A DNA stretch of 64,000 bases from an uncultured Propionibacteriaceae bacterium (GCA_937965785.1 CALCKT010000028.1:46982-110981); one strand, 5' to 3'; numbered from the stretch's first letter, positions 37,478-47,900 are shown. Program-made: numbers and translations. The notes: a model not told the origin generated them from the sequence alone.

Positions 37478-39478
37478 TCAGCGTGAGGTGACGTGGAAGA
37501 TGTGGGCGGGCCTGCCTGGGTAAAGGCGAACCCAGTTCTTCTCACCCCAGATGTAGGTGTCGCCCGACAGCTCGTCGTGGACCTCGACGGCAGCTCCCGG
37601 GGGAAGCCCCAGGGCCGGGAGGTCCAGGTAGACCTCGGACTCCACGGTGTTGTCCGGATCCAGTGAGCAGACCATCAGCATGACGTCGTCCCCGTCGTGT
37701 TTCGAGTAGGCCATCACCGAGTCGTGGGGGGCGTGGTGGAAGTGGATGTCGCGCAGCTGCTGCAGGGCCTGGTGCTTCTCGCGGATCCCGTTCAGGGTCC
37801 CCAGGAGCAGGTTCAGGTTCGGTTCCTCGGTGAAGTCCCGTGGGCGGTACTCGTACTTCTCCGAGTTCAGGTATTCCTCACGTCCCGGGGCCAGGGGGGT
37901 GTGCTCGAACAGCTCGAAACCCGAGTAGACGCCCCACGAGGGCGATAGTGTGGCGGCCAGGATCGCGCGGATGGCGAAGATCGCGGGATTCCCGGACTGC
38001 AGGTGGAAGGGCAGAATGTCCGGGGTGTTGACGAAGAAATTGGGCCGGTAGTAGGGGGCCATGTCCCGGCTCAGCTCCGTCAGGTATTCCGTGAGCTCCC
38101 ACTTCGCCACACGCCAGGTGAAATACGTGTACGACTGCTGGAAACCGACCTTACCGAGGGCCGCCATCATCTGCGGTTTGGTGAAGGCCTCGGCCAGGAA
38201 GATGACCTCCGGGTTGGTTTCGTGCACCCGCTCCAGCAACCAGTCCCAGAACTCCACGGGTTTGGTGTGGGGGTTGTCCACCCGGAAGATCGTCACGCCG
38301 CGGTCGATCCACAGCCGCACGATCCTCAGCACCTCCTGGTAGATGCCCTCGGGGTCGTTGTCGAAGTTCAGGGGATAGATGTCCTGGTACTTCTTGGGCG
38401 GGTTCTCCGCGTAGGCGATGGTCCCGTCCAGGCGGGTGGTGAACCATTCGGGATGTTCCTGCACCCAGGGGTGGTCGGGGGAGGCCTGGAGGGCGAGGTC
38501 GAGGGCCAGCTCCAGTCCGAGGGATTTCGCCTTCGCGACGAACCGCTCGAAGGATTCGAGGTCACCCAGGTCGGGGTGGATGGCGTCGTGCCCGCCGTCG
38601 AGAGAGCCGATGGCCCACGGGGACCCCGGGTCGTCGGGGGTCGGGTCGAGGCTGTTGTTCTTCCCCTTCCGGAAGGCCGAACCGATGGGATGGATCGGGG
38701 GCAGGTAGGCCACGTGGAAACCCATCGCCGCGATCGCCTCGAGACGCGAGTGCGAGGAGTCGAAACCACCCGAGATCCAGTTGCCCTCCTCGTCGCGCAT
38801 GGCCCCCTGGGAGCGCGGGAAGAACTCGTACCAGGACGAGTAGAGGGCGCGGCGGCGTTCTACGCGGATCGGGTATTCCTGGGTGGCGGAGATCGCTTCC
38901 CGGGGGCCGAACCGCGCCATGGCGCGTTCGATGGGACGCGAGTTGATCAGATCCTCGATCTCGTTGACGGGGGTGTTTGGGTTCAGCGCCTCGGCCGCGG
39001 CGCGTAGCAGGTGGGATGCCGCCATCACACGGGACTGCTCGGCGGTCTCGGCCGCTTCGTGGAAGAGCTCCCGGCCCTCCAGGCAGAGCAATTCCACGTC
39101 CATGCCCAGCGGCAGCTTCGCAAGCGCGTTGTGGCGCCAGGTGCCCCAGGGATCGGACCAGCCCTCGACGCGGAAGGTCCAGTCCCCTTCGGTCGCCATG
39201 CGGACATGGGCCTGCCAGATGTCGAGCCCCTTGGGTTCGACCTGGGTCATGTCGATCCGGCGCTGGGTTCCGTGCGGGGCGGTGAGGATCACCGATGCGT
39301 TCACGGCGTCGTGGCCCTCGCGGAACACGTTCGCGCTGATCAGGATTCGTTCATGCGCCACGGCCTTTACCGGGTAGGCGCCGTCGGCTATCACGGGGGA
39401 AACCCCCGTTACCGGGATGCGGCCGAAACCGCCTTCGGTGCGTCGCAGGTGTGCTCTGGCTGGTGTGGGGTGGTTCAC
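37478..39478 (-). CDS. glgE: alpha-1,4-glucan:maltose-1-phosphate maltosyltransferase
   Basis: 666 aa, GH13 subfamily 3. It has nucleophile Asp in TIFRVDNPHTKP (about 378-389), acid Glu in EVIFLAEAFTKP (about 406-417), and IHPIGSAFRKGKNN (about 270-283). It transfers maltosyl units from maltose-1-phosphate to glucan. The GTG at 39478 is chosen because it lies 7 nt behind TAGGGT (39486-39491), a leaderless start; an in-frame TTG at 39526 would add 16 residues without support. First gene of its operon, divergent from glgP. Confidence 0.95.
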   Translation of the reverse strand: MNHPTPARAHLRRTEGGFGRIPVTGVSPVIADGAYPVKAVAHERILISANVFREGHDAVNASVILTAPHGTQRRIDMTQVEPKGLDIWQAHVRMATEGDWTFRVEGWSDPWGTWRHNALAKLPLGMDVELLCLEGRELFHEAAETAEQSRVMAASHLLRAAAEALNPNTPVNEIEDLINSRPIERAMARFGPREAISATQEYPIRVERRRALYSSWYEFFPRSQGAMRDEEGNWISGGFDSSHSRLEAIAAMGFHVAYLPPIHPIGSAFRKGKNNSLDPTPDDPGSPWAIGSLDGGHDAIHPDLGDLESFERFVAKAKSLGLELALDLALQASPDHPWVQEHPEWFTTRLDGTIAYAENPPKKYQDIYPLNFDNDPEGIYQEVLRIVRLWIDRGVTIFRVDNPHTKPVEFWDWLLERVHETNPEVIFLAEAFTKPQMMAALGKVGFQQSYTYFTWRVAKWELTEYLTELSRDMAPYYRPNFFVNTPDILPFHLQSGNPAIFAIRAILAATLSPSWGVYSGFELFEHTPLAPGREEYLNSEKYEYRPRDFTEEPNLNLLLGTLNGIREKHQALQQLRDIHFHHAPHDSVMAYSKHDGDDVMLMVCSLDPDNTVESEVYLDLPALGLPPGAAVEVHDELSGDTYIWGEKNWVRLYPGRPAHIFHVTSR

Positions 39479-39485
39479 AGGAACC

Positions 39486-39534
39486 ACCCTATCTTCTTCA
39501 GGGTTTCGTGTGCCGGGGTGAGTCAATGTAATTT
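39486..39534. promoter_or_regulatory. divergent leaderless promoters of glgE and glgP
   Basis: TAGGGT on the minus strand (39486-39491) is 7 nt from the glgE GTG; TAATTT on the plus strand (39529-39534) is 6 nt from the glgP GTG. The 62-bp spacer is thus shared by glycogen synthesis and breakdown genes. Confidence 0.5.
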
Positions 39535-39540
39535 ATGCTC

Positions 39541-42090
39541 GTGCGTGCATTCCGACGATTCACCGTTCATCCTGTGCTGCCCGAACGCATCGCGAAGCTC
39601 GATGCGCTGGCGAAGAATCTTCGCTGGTCGTGGCATCAGGAAACCCGGGATCTTTTCCGGGCAATCGACCCGAAACTCTGGGAGGAAGTGGGAGAGGACC
39701 CCGTGAAACTGCTGTCCGCGGTGCGTCCCGAACGGGTCCAGCAGCTCGCGGCCGACCACGTCTTCGCCCGTAACGTGGGTCTCCTCCACGACGATCTGGT
39801 CAACTACCTCTCCGCCGACCTGTGGTTCCAGCGCTATGCCGCCGAGAACAAGGGAGCGCCCGCGGGCATCGGCTACTTCTCCGCCGAGTTCGGCGTCAGC
39901 CAGGTGCTTCCCCAGTACTCGGGTGGCCTGGGAATCCTCGCCGGCGACCACCTGAAGGCGGCCTCCGACCTCGGCCTGCCCCTGATCGGGGTCGGCCTTC
40001 TCTACCGGTTCGGGTATTTCCGGCAGTGGCTGAACGCCTCCGGGTGGCAGCAGGAACGCTACCCGGTGCTGCCCTCCAACGAAATGCCCGTGGCCCGCCT
40101 GCTGGATTCCGCCGGGAACCCGCAGGAGATCAGCGTGGAGGTCTCCGGGCGGGAGGTCTTCGCCTCCATCTGGGTGGCCTCCGTCGGCCGCATCCCGCTG
40201 CTGATGCTCGACACCGACCGCGACGACAACGACCCCGAGGCCCGCAACATCACTGACCGGCTCTACGGCGGCGGCACCGAGCATCGTCTCGCGCAGGAGG
40301 TCGTCCTTGGCATCGGTGGTGTCCGGGCACTGCGCCGCTACTGCGAGATCACCGGTCGTCCCCAGCCCGATGTCTACCACTGCAACGAGGGCCATGCCGG
40401 GTTCCTCGGTTTCGAACGCATCCGCGAGTACCTGGCCGATGGGCATGACCTTCCCACTGCCATCGAGTTGACCCGCGCCGGAACCGTCTTCACCACCCAC
40501 ACCCCCGTGCCGGCGGGAATCGACCGTTTCGACAAGAGCCTCGTGGAGCACCAGTTCGCGAACTTCGATCCCGGGCTGCCGCTGGATGCCATCATGTCCT
40601 TCGGTTCCGAGACCTACCACGGCGGCGACCCGTCGCGTTACAACATGGCCGTCCTCGGGTTGAGGCTCGGCCAACGCGCCAACGGTGTCTCCAAGCTTCA
40701 CGGCGAGGTCTCGCGGGAGATGTTCAACGGCCTGTGGCCGGACTTCGACGCCACCGAGGTGCCCATCGGTTCCGTCACCAACGGCGTCCACCACCGCACC
40801 TGGATCCACCCGGAGCTCCTGGAGATCCTGAAGGCGCACACCGACGACGCCAGCACGGTCGTCGACGGCTACGACTGGGCCGCCATCCAGGAAGTGGACG
40901 ACGACACCCTCTGGGGCCTGAAACGGCAGCTTCGTTCCTCCATGATCCAGATGGCGCGCAAACGCCTGGCGGAGTCCTGCAAGGCCCGGGGCATCCCCGC
41001 CGACTGGACCTCCGAGGCACTGAACCCGCGGGTCCTGACCCTCGGTTTCGCCCGCCGCGGCGCCTCCTACAAGCGCCTGACGCTGATGCTGTCGAACCCG
41101 GAGCGCCTGAAGGCCCTCCTCAACCACCCCACCACGCCCATCCAGATCGTGATCGCGGGCAAGGCCCACCCCGCCGACAACATCGGCAAGTCGCTGATCC
41201 AGCAGATGGTGCAGTTCTCCGACCAGGACGACGTGCGCGGAAAACTGGTCTTCCTGCCCGACTACGACATGTCCCTGGCGCGTCCCCTGTACCCGGGCTG
41301 CGACGTGTGGGTCAACAACCCGCTGCGCCCCTACGAGGCCTGCGGCACATCCGGCATGAAAGCAGCCCTCAACGGCGCCGCGAACCTGTCCATCCGCGAC
41401 GGCTGGTGGGACGAACTGTACTCGCCGAGGTTCGGTTGGGAGATTCCCTCGGCGGAGGGCATCACGGACCAGGCCGAGCGTGACGCCGCGGAGGCCGAGT
41501 TCCTCTACTCGATCATCGAGAACGAGATCATCCCACGCTTCTACACCCTCGACGCGAACGGCAACCCCACCGAGTGGCTCAAGATGATGCGCGACTGCAT
41601 CTCCGAGCTCGGCCCGGAGATCCTCGCCTCCCGCATGGTCCGCGACTACGTCACCGACTACTACACCCCGGCTGCGCGTTCCCTCGCCGCCCGGAACGAT
41701 GACGACGTCGCCGCCGACCTGGCGAAGTGGAAGGAACGGGTCCGCCGCGACTGGCACACCGCCCAGGTCGTCGGCCTCGACGTCGGTGTCATCGGGCAGC
41801 TCGAAACCGGCACCGTCCTGCGTCCGACCGTCGACGTCCGGCTCGGTGCCCTGAGGGCCGAGGACGTCGCGGTGCAGCTGATCTTCGGCGATGTCGACAA
41901 CGAGGACAGGCTCCACGACATCCGCAAGTACCCGACGGTTCCCGTCGGGGAGGCCGACGGGGTGACCCGGTTCGTCGCCGAGATCCCCACTCGCTACGCG
42001 GGACAGATCGGTTGCCTGGCCCGCATGGTGCCCTCGCATCCGCTGCTGGCCAGCGACTCCGAGATGGGGCTGTCCGCCGTCATCAGGTGA
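39541..42090 (+). CDS. glgP: glycogen/alpha-glucan phosphorylase
   Basis: 849 aa. An N-terminal DUF3417 segment (RAFRRFTVHPVLPERIAKLDALAKNLRWSW) is diagnostic of this shorter phosphorylase class; then GYFSAEFGVSQVLPQYSGGLGILAGDHLK, HCNEGHAGF, and the PLP/active-site region CGTSGMKAALNGAANLSIRDGWWDE (about 603-627). It releases glucose-1-phosphate from glucans. The GTG at 39541 gives MRAFRRFTV, matching relatives, and sits 6 nt behind TAATTT; the ATG two codons earlier is less likely. Followed by a bidirectional terminator. Confidence 0.95.
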   Translation: MRAFRRFTVHPVLPERIAKLDALAKNLRWSWHQETRDLFRAIDPKLWEEVGEDPVKLLSAVRPERVQQLAADHVFARNVGLLHDDLVNYLSADLWFQRYAAENKGAPAGIGYFSAEFGVSQVLPQYSGGLGILAGDHLKAASDLGLPLIGVGLLYRFGYFRQWLNASGWQQERYPVLPSNEMPVARLLDSAGNPQEISVEVSGREVFASIWVASVGRIPLLMLDTDRDDNDPEARNITDRLYGGGTEHRLAQEVVLGIGGVRALRRYCEITGRPQPDVYHCNEGHAGFLGFERIREYLADGHDLPTAIELTRAGTVFTTHTPVPAGIDRFDKSLVEHQFANFDPGLPLDAIMSFGSETYHGGDPSRYNMAVLGLRLGQRANGVSKLHGEVSREMFNGLWPDFDATEVPIGSVTNGVHHRTWIHPELLEILKAHTDDASTVVDGYDWAAIQEVDDDTLWGLKRQLRSSMIQMARKRLAESCKARGIPADWTSEALNPRVLTLGFARRGASYKRLTLMLSNPERLKALLNHPTTPIQIVIAGKAHPADNIGKSLIQQMVQFSDQDDVRGKLVFLPDYDMSLARPLYPGCDVWVNNPLRPYEACGTSGMKAALNGAANLSIRDGWWDELYSPRFGWEIPSAEGITDQAERDAAEAEFLYSIIENEIIPRFYTLDANGNPTEWLKMMRDCISELGPEILASRMVRDYVTDYYTPAARSLAARNDDDVAADLAKWKERVRRDWHTAQVVGLDVGVIGQLETGTVLRPTVDVRLGALRAEDVAVQLIFGDVDNEDRLHDIRKYPTVPVGEADGVTRFVAEIPTRYAGQIGCLARMVPSHPLLASDSEMGLSAVIR

Positions 42091-42147
42091 GCCGGGCCGT
42101 GCAGGCGGGGACCAGCCCACGCCCCACCGGCACGCCCCCGGAATCGG

Positions 42148-42183
42148 AAAGCCCCCGCGGGAGAAAGAACCCGCGGGGGCTTT
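42148..42183. terminator. bidirectional rho-independent terminator between glgP and glgX
   Basis: A perfect 14-bp stem: A-tract plus GCCCCCGCGGG, 8-nt loop AGAAAGAA, then CCCGCGGGGGC plus T-tract. A-rich on the left and T-rich on the right, it serves both convergent genes. Confidence 0.92.
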
Positions 42184-42215
42184 TCCGTGCCTGTTGCCCG
42201 GTGGTGTCCCGGGGC

Positions 42216-44345
42216 TCAGGGAATGAGCACCGGGGACATGCCCAGCAGCTCGGCAGCGGTGGTCGGCACGTCACAGCGCATCAGCACCACGCAACGCCCC
42301 GGGACCCTCAGCACGGAACCGGGAGACATTTCATCGGCTGACAGCTCATCAGGTCCCGCTGAATGCCAGATGATCCTCAGCTGAGCGGCCCAGGGCAGGC
42401 CGGGAAGGGTCACATCGATGGGCTCGGCCCCCGAGTGGAACCACGTCAGGAAGGCATTCGCCTCGTCGGAGACGTACATGCCCAACAGGCGGCGGGAACC
42501 GTCGCACCAGTCCTGCTCGGTCATCTGGGTGCCGTGGTCGTTGAGCCAGGTGAGGTCGACGCGTCCGAGGTTCTCCCCGTGTGCGTTGATGACATCGGTG
42601 TGGTGCAGGTAGCGGTCGGGGCGCAGCAGGGGATGCTCCGCTCTCAGGTGCAGGAGATCGGCCAGGCGGATCCGGACCGCCTGCCAGCGGGGATCGGGGG
42701 TCCAGTCCACCCAGCTCAGCGGAGAATCCTGGCAGTAGGCGTTGTTGTTGCCCTTCTGGGTGCGCCCGAATTCGTCGCCGGCGAGGATCATGGGGGTTCC
42801 GGTCGCGAGAACCTGGGTGGCGTGCATGTTGAGCACCTGCCGGGCCCGCAGGTCGTTTATGGCGGGATCGTCGCTGTCACCCTCGAAACCGTGGTTCCAG
42901 GAACGGTTGTTGTCGCTGCCGTCGCGGTTGCCCTCACCGTTTGCGGAGTTGTGTTTCACGTCGTAGCTGACCAGGTCGCGCATCGTGAATCCGTCGTGGG
43001 CGGTGACGAAGTTGATCGAGGCCTGTGGGGGACGACCGCTGCGCTGGAACACGTCGGAGGAACCGGACAGCCGGGTCGCGAGTTCCTGGACCCCGTGGAC
43101 GGTGCTCTTCCAGTAGTCGCGGACGTGATCGCGGAACCGGTCGTTCCATTCGGACCAGCCGAGACCGAAACTGCCGAGCTGGTACCCGTAGGGGCCGATG
43201 TCCCAGGGTTCGGCGATCAGCTTCACCCCGGCGAGCACGGGGTCGGAGTCGATCTGCTGTTTCAGGGGATGGTCATGGACGAAATGGTGCTGGCCGTTGC
43301 GGAACAGGGTGGGGGCCAGGTCGAAACGGAATCCGTCAACCCCCATGTGTTCCACCCAGTAGCGCAGGGAATCGATGATCAGTTGCCGGACCATCGGTGT
43401 GGAGGAGTTCACCGAGTTCCCGCAGCCGGTCACGTCGTAGTCGTCCCTCAGGTCATCGGTGAGGCGGTAGTAGCCCGCGTGGTCGATGCCGCGCATGGAA
43501 AGCGTCGGTCCCTCGTGCCCGCCCTCAGCGGTGTGGTTGTAGACGACGTCGAGGATCACCTCGATGCCGGCTTCGTGGAGGGCGGCGACCATGGCCTTGA
43601 ATTCCGTCACCTGGTTCCCGAGGGTGCCTCTGGTGGCGTAGTAGGCGTGCGGGGCGAAATAGCTGAGGGTGTTGTAGCCCCAGTAGTTGCGCAATCCCTT
43701 GTAGGCGATGAAGGGCTCGGAGGCGTAGTGGTGGATGGGCAGCAGCTCGACCGCCGTGATGCCGGTGTCCAGCAGGTAGGAGATCACATCCGGGTAGGCC
43801 AGGGCCGCGTACGAGCCGCGCATGTGCTCGGGAACCAGCGGGTGCAACTTCGTGAAACCGCGCACGTGCATCTCGTAGATGACCGACTCGGCCATCGGAC
43901 GCCTGCCGCCCGCCACCGGAGGGGGCGGAGGAGTGTCGGCCACGACGACGCTGAGCGGCACGGCCCCGAAGGAATCGGTGGCATCGGGACGGAAATCGTC
44001 GTGCGCCAGGTGGTCGTGGATCGGCCCCCGGTAGTCCACGCCGCCGGTAACGGCCCGGGCGTAGGGGTCGAGCAGCAGCCGGGCCGGGTTGAAACGCCGG
44101 CCGCGGCTCGGGTCCCAGTCCCCGTGGACACGGTAGCCGTACTCCTGTCCCTCACCGATACCGGGAACGAAGGCGTGCCAGATTCCCTGGTCGTCCACCT
44201 TCATCTCCACGTTTCGTTGGTTCTTCATCAGGTCCACGAGCGACAGCTCCACGCGTTTGGCGCGGGGGGCCCACAGACCGAAGCTGACACCGTCCTTCTC
44301 GACCTTCGCTCCCAGGCGGCTGGTGTCGAGCGGCTCAATGAACAT
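42216..44345 (-). CDS. glgX: glycogen debranching enzyme GlgX
   Basis: 709 aa, GH13 subfamily 11 (isoamylase/TreX type). CBM48 at the start (VSFGLWAPRAKRVELSL), then IYEMHVRGFTKLHP (about 153-166), nucleophile Asp in VDGFRFDLAPTLFR (about 335-348), acid Glu in KLIAEPWDIGPYGYQ (about 373-387), and NFVTAHDGFTMRDLVSYD (about 443-460). It cuts alpha-1,6 branches of limit dextrins. The ATG at 44345 follows GGAAGG; longer starts add an unrelated Gly-rich segment. Convergent with glgP, sharing its terminator. Confidence 0.94.
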   Translation of the reverse strand: MFIEPLDTSRLGAKVEKDGVSFGLWAPRAKRVELSLVDLMKNQRNVEMKVDDQGIWHAFVPGIGEGQEYGYRVHGDWDPSRGRRFNPARLLLDPYARAVTGGVDYRGPIHDHLAHDDFRPDATDSFGAVPLSVVVADTPPPPPVAGGRRPMAESVIYEMHVRGFTKLHPLVPEHMRGSYAALAYPDVISYLLDTGITAVELLPIHHYASEPFIAYKGLRNYWGYNTLSYFAPHAYYATRGTLGNQVTEFKAMVAALHEAGIEVILDVVYNHTAEGGHEGPTLSMRGIDHAGYYRLTDDLRDDYDVTGCGNSVNSSTPMVRQLIIDSLRYWVEHMGVDGFRFDLAPTLFRNGQHHFVHDHPLKQQIDSDPVLAGVKLIAEPWDIGPYGYQLGSFGLGWSEWNDRFRDHVRDYWKSTVHGVQELATRLSGSSDVFQRSGRPPQASINFVTAHDGFTMRDLVSYDVKHNSANGEGNRDGSDNNRSWNHGFEGDSDDPAINDLRARQVLNMHATQVLATGTPMILAGDEFGRTQKGNNNAYCQDSPLSWVDWTPDPRWQAVRIRLADLLHLRAEHPLLRPDRYLHHTDVINAHGENLGRVDLTWLNDHGTQMTEQDWCDGSRRLLGMYVSDEANAFLTWFHSGAEPIDVTLPGLPWAAQLRIIWHSAGPDELSADEMSPGSVLRVPGRCVVLMRCDVPTTAAELLGMSPVLIP

Positions 44346-44475
44346 GTTTCGCCTTCCGGCCCCCGGTGGGCATCCGCCCCGAGGGCCGGACCATTTTGCC
44401 ACATGTCGTCTGATCTCGCGGAAATCCCCGCGCGATAGGAGCTTGACCGGAGCCGCGGATGGTTATGGTGAACCG

Positions 44476-45579
44476 GTGAGCACCTACCTGGACCACGCCG
44501 CCACCTCGCCGATGCGCCCCGAAGCACGAGAAGCGCTGCTGACCGAGCTCGGACGGGTCGGGAACCCCTCATCCCAGCATCGCGCGGGGCAGCGGGCCAG
44601 GTGCCGCCTCGAGGAGGCGCGGGAGGAACTGGCGGCGGCGTTCGGCGCCCACCCCGGGGAGGTGATCTTCACATCGGGGGGATCGGAGGCGGACTCGATC
44701 GCCATTCTGGGTTCCCTCGCGGCCCGGCCCGGGAGGCCACGGAGCCTGATCTCGGCGGTCGAGCACCCGGCCGTGCAGGAGGCCCGCGGCAGGGGGGCCG
44801 AGGTGCTTCCGGTGAAAAACGACGGCCTCGTCGAGGACACGGCATGGGAGGTCGTGGACGAGAAAGTGGCCGTGATCTCCGTGATGAGGGTGAACAACGA
44901 GACCGGGGTGATCCAGCCCCTCGACGGCCTGGTCGCCGCCAGTTCCAGGACGGGCGCGTGGAGCCACAGCGACGCGGTGCAGGCCTTCGGGCACATACCA
45001 CTGGACTTCCACGCCATGAACCTGGACCTGATGAGCGTCTCCGCCCACAAGATCGGCGGCCCTGTCGGAATCGGGGCCCTCGCGGTGCGGCGCGGCATCA
45101 CCCCGGCGCCGATCGGGCTCGGCGGCGGGCAGGAGGGGCGTCTGCGTTCCGGCACGCCCCCGGTTGCCCTGGCGGCCTCCTTCGCGGCTGCCGCGACGGC
45201 GGCCGTGGCGGGACTCGAGACCGAGTCCCGAAGACTCGCCGCGCTCCAGGAACGGATTCGTGCGATCGCGTCGGACTGCGGGGGGCGCATCAATGGTGAG
45301 AACTGCGCTCCGCACGTCGTGAACGTCACCTTCCCCGGGCTGCGGGCCCAGGACCTGCTGTTCCTGCTGGACGCCGAGGACATCCACGCCTCGGCGGGTT
45401 CCGCCTGCCGCGCCGGGGTGTACCGGCCCAGCGAGGTGCTGCTGGCGATGGGTGCCCCCGAGGACGAGGCCATGGCCACGGTCCGGTTCTCCCTCGGCCA
45501 CACGAGCGGCCCGCAGGACATCGCCCGGCTTCGCGAGGTGTTGCCGGTGGCCGTGGAACGGGCCCGGGCGGCCGGGTAG
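44476..45579 (+). CDS. cysteine desulfurase (IscS/NifS-like)
   Basis: 367 aa PLP enzyme. Start motif YLDHAATSP, cofactor contacts HPAVQEA and NNETGVIQP, Lys in [12 protein letters not shown] (about 193-204), and active-site Cys in [11 protein letters not shown] (about 310-320). It produces persulfide from cysteine. The GTG at 44476 lies 6 nt behind TATGGT (44464-44469), a leaderless start. mnmA follows 32 bp later, indicating sulfur supply for tRNA thiolation. Confidence 0.93.
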   Translation: MSTYLDHAATSPMRPEAREALLTELGRVGNPSSQHRAGQRARCRLEEAREELAAAFGAHPGEVIFTSGGSEADSIAILGSLAARPGRPRSLISAVEHPAVQEARGRGAEVLPVKNDGLVEDTAWEVVDEKVAVISVMRVNNETGVIQPLDGLVAASSRTGAWSHSDAVQAFGHIPLDFHAMNLDLMSVSAHKIGGPVGIGALAVRRGITPAPIGLGGGQEGRLRSGTPPVALAASFAAAATAAVAGLETESRRLAALQERIRAIASDCGGRINGENCAPHVVNVTFPGLRAQDLLFLLDAEDIHASAGSACRAGVYRPSEVLLAMGAPEDEAMATVRFSLGHTSGPQDIARLREVLPVAVERARAAG

Positions 45580-45611
45580 AATTCTTCGGCCGCAGATCCG
45601 GAGGAGGGGAG

Positions 45612-46685
45612 ATGAAGGTACTGGCAGCCATGTCCGGCGGAGTGGACTCCGCCGTCGCCGCGGCGCGCCTCGTCGCCGCCGGACACGACGTGACGGGTGT
45701 GCACCTGGCGCTGAACCGCAACCCGCAGCCCTACCGGGAGGGGTCGCGCGGCTGTTGTTCCCTGGAGGACGCCCACGACGCCAGGCGCGCCGCCGACCTG
45801 CTGGACATTCCTTTCTACGTGTGGGATTTCTCCGAACAGTTCCAAACGGAGGTGGTTGACGACTTCGTCGCCGAGTACCGTGCGGGCCGCACCCCGAACC
45901 CCTGCCTCAGGTGCAACGAGAAGATCAAGTTCGCGGCCGTGCTGGACCGGGGACTCGCTCTCGGCTTCGATGCCGTCGCCACGGGACACTACGCCCGGGT
46001 CGTTGACAACGGGTCGGAACTGGAACTGCACCGCGCCGCCGACCCGGACAAGGACCAGTCCTACGTGCTCGGTGTTTTGAACCAGGACCAGCTGCGCCGC
46101 TCCCTGTTCCCGCTCGCCGACACCCCGAAACCACAGGTGCGGGCGGAGGCCCACTCGCTGGGTCTCAGGGTCGCGGACAAACCCGACTCCTACGACATCT
46201 GCTTCATTCCCGACGGCGACACCCAGGGCTACCTGAGGGCCCATCTCGGCGAAACCCCGGGGCCGATCGTGGACCGCGCCGGAAACGAACTCGGGAGACA
46301 CAGGGGACATCACGGTTTCACCATCGGGCAGCGCAAGGGACTCGATCTGCGCGTCCCCGCGCCGGACGGCAACCCCCGCTACGTGCTGCGGATCGAACCC
46401 GCCGACAACCGCGTGGTCGTCGGCCCCGGGGAATCACTCCTGGTCACCCACCTCACGGGCATCCGCCTCACCTGGACCCAGCGCAGGGTGCCCGGAAGCT
46501 GGCGGGGACATGTGCAGTACCGGGCCCACGGGGCGGCGCTGCCCGCCACCATCACCACCACCGGGGAGGACCAGGTGCGGGTGGAACTCGACGAACCGAC
46601 CCGAGGGGTGGCGCCGGGACAGTCCATGGTGTTCTTCGACGCCACCCGGGTGGTCGGCTCCGCGACGATCAGCGAGACCTCATGA
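45612..46685 (+). CDS. mnmA: tRNA-specific 2-thiouridylase MnmA
   Basis: 357 aa. PP-loop [10 protein letters not shown] (about 8-17), [14 protein letters not shown] (about 95-108) with the first catalytic Cys, and [10 protein letters not shown] (about 194-203) with the second. It makes s2U34 in Lys/Glu/Gln tRNAs using sulfur relayed from the desulfurase encoded upstream. The ATG follows GGAGGGGAG. The 3' end overlaps the MetE-like gene (ATGA). Confidence 0.96.
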   Translation: MKVLAAMSGGVDSAVAAARLVAAGHDVTGVHLALNRNPQPYREGSRGCCSLEDAHDARRAADLLDIPFYVWDFSEQFQTEVVDDFVAEYRAGRTPNPCLRCNEKIKFAAVLDRGLALGFDAVATGHYARVVDNGSELELHRAADPDKDQSYVLGVLNQDQLRRSLFPLADTPKPQVRAEAHSLGLRVADKPDSYDICFIPDGDTQGYLRAHLGETPGPIVDRAGNELGRHRGHHGFTIGQRKGLDLRVPAPDGNPRYVLRIEPADNRVVVGPGESLLVTHLTGIRLTWTQRRVPGSWRGHVQYRAHGAALPATITTTGEDQVRVELDEPTRGVAPGQSMVFFDATRVVGSATISETS

Positions 46686-47665
46686 TGCGTGTGACCGCCG
46701 CCGGTTCCCTGCCCGGGGACGACTTCCGCGGGGCCCTGGCCGCGATGACGGAAGCCCTCCCGGAGGTGCTTCCCCTCCCAGAACTGCCCGCGCGGGGCGT
46801 GGGATCCGAGATGACCGGCAGGGCGTTGGGGATCATCGACGGCCTCGGTTTCGACATCCAACCCGCCGGGTGGCGCCTGACCGCCGCGCCCGGAGCGGAT
46901 CATCGCAGGGCGAAGGCCCGATGGCGCCACGACCTGGACGATGCCGAGGAACTGCTCCAGGGTTTCGACGGTGTGCTGAAGGTCGCGCTGGCCGGGCCGT
47001 GGACCCTCGCGGCCACGGTGGAACGCCCCCGGGGAGACCGGTTGCTGGCCGATCACGGGGCCCGCAGGGAACTGGCGCAGGCGCTGACCGAGAGCTGGTT
47101 CCGGCTCCGGGCGGAGCTGCGGCGCCGCATCCCGGGGGCGAAGGTGCTGCTGCAGCTCGACGAACCAGCGCTGATGGCCGTCAGTGCCGGCACCATTCCC
47201 ACGGCCTCCGGTTTCGGCAAACACCGCCGCGTCGAGGTTCCGGAACTGGTCGGTGCCCTGAAACCCCTGGCGGATGGCGCCTGGCTGCACTGCTGCGCCC
47301 CCGGGAACTGGCTGCCGGTGGCGGAACGCGCGGGATTCGCGGCGGCCGCCGTCGACACCCGGCTGTTCCGGGAACCGGCGGAGATCGACGCCCTGGTGCA
47401 GTGGGCGCAGGCGGGAAGGAACCTGGCCCTGGGGGTCGTCGAAACCGCGGCCGGGCGCGTCCAGGGAGTTGACGAACTGGTCCGGGAAACCCTGCGGGTG
47501 CTGCGTCCCCTGGAGCTTCCCACCCCGAGCGTCGACTCCGGAGTGCTGCTCACCACGGCCTGCGGCATGGCCTCCTGGAAGGTGACGGACGTGCCGGGCC
47601 AGCTGGCCTCGCTGCGGAGGGCAGGCGCACTCGCCGCTGAGGCCCTGCACCGGGACAACCCCTAG
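46682..47665 (+). CDS. MetE-like (UROD/MetE superfamily) protein
   Basis: 327 aa, about the size of the MetE catalytic half only. It keeps [10 protein letters not shown] (about 158-167), a WLHCC metal-site candidate (about 201-205), and [11 protein letters not shown] (about 298-308), where cobalamin-independent methionine synthases carry the zinc Cys. The N-terminal MetE half is absent. A methyl-transfer or thiol-activation role is inferred; the true substrate is uncertain. It overlaps mnmA, a position seen in other actinobacteria. Confidence 0.75.
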   Translation: MMRVTAAGSLPGDDFRGALAAMTEALPEVLPLPELPARGVGSEMTGRALGIIDGLGFDIQPAGWRLTAAPGADHRRAKARWRHDLDDAEELLQGFDGVLKVALAGPWTLAATVERPRGDRLLADHGARRELAQALTESWFRLRAELRRRIPGAKVLLQLDEPALMAVSAGTIPTASGFGKHRRVEVPELVGALKPLADGAWLHCCAPGNWLPVAERAGFAAAAVDTRLFREPAEIDALVQWAQAGRNLALGVVETAAGRVQGVDELVRETLRVLRPLELPTPSVDSGVLLTTACGMASWKVTDVPGQLASLRRAGALAAEALHRDNP

Positions 47666-47675
47666 ACTTCTGTCC

Positions 47676-47900
47676 GTGCGCTTCTTCTCCGACCTCAACC
47701 TGAACGGACCCACTCCGCTTCGTGCACAGCCCCGGGTCGGGGAGTGGGGGCCGGAAATGGTGCCCTCCACCCGCTGGAAGAAATGGGCCCGGGTGCTCGT
47801 TCCGATGATCGCGATCGGCCTGGCCGTCGGGGTGTTCTTCCTGGCCCGCACCTTCTACCTGATGCTCACCGGGGACGCGGCCAGCGCTTACTTCTCGTAG
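47676..47900 (+). CDS. small single-pass membrane protein
   Basis: 74 aa. A soluble N-terminus of about 35 residues ends in a basic patch (RWKKWAR), followed by one helix (VLVPMIAIGLAVGVFFLARTF, about 41-61) and a short outside tail. The GTG at 47676 is 7 nt behind TAGACT (47663-47668), suggesting its own leaderless transcript. Its 3' end overlaps the convergent permease gene by 13 bp. Function unknown. Confidence 0.6.
   Translation: MRFFSDLNLNGPTPLRAQPRVGEWGPEMVPSTRWKKWARVLVPMIAIGLAVGVFFLARTFYLMLTGDAASAYFS

Noticed and set aside
39523..42120. Long open frame antisense to glgP (about 865 codons)
   Set aside because: GC-rich codon-position bias produces long antisense frames; no recognisable domains, and glgP on the other strand is certain.
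42363..44438. About 690-codon frame antisense to glgX
   Set aside because: No start signal or domain; glgX is complete.
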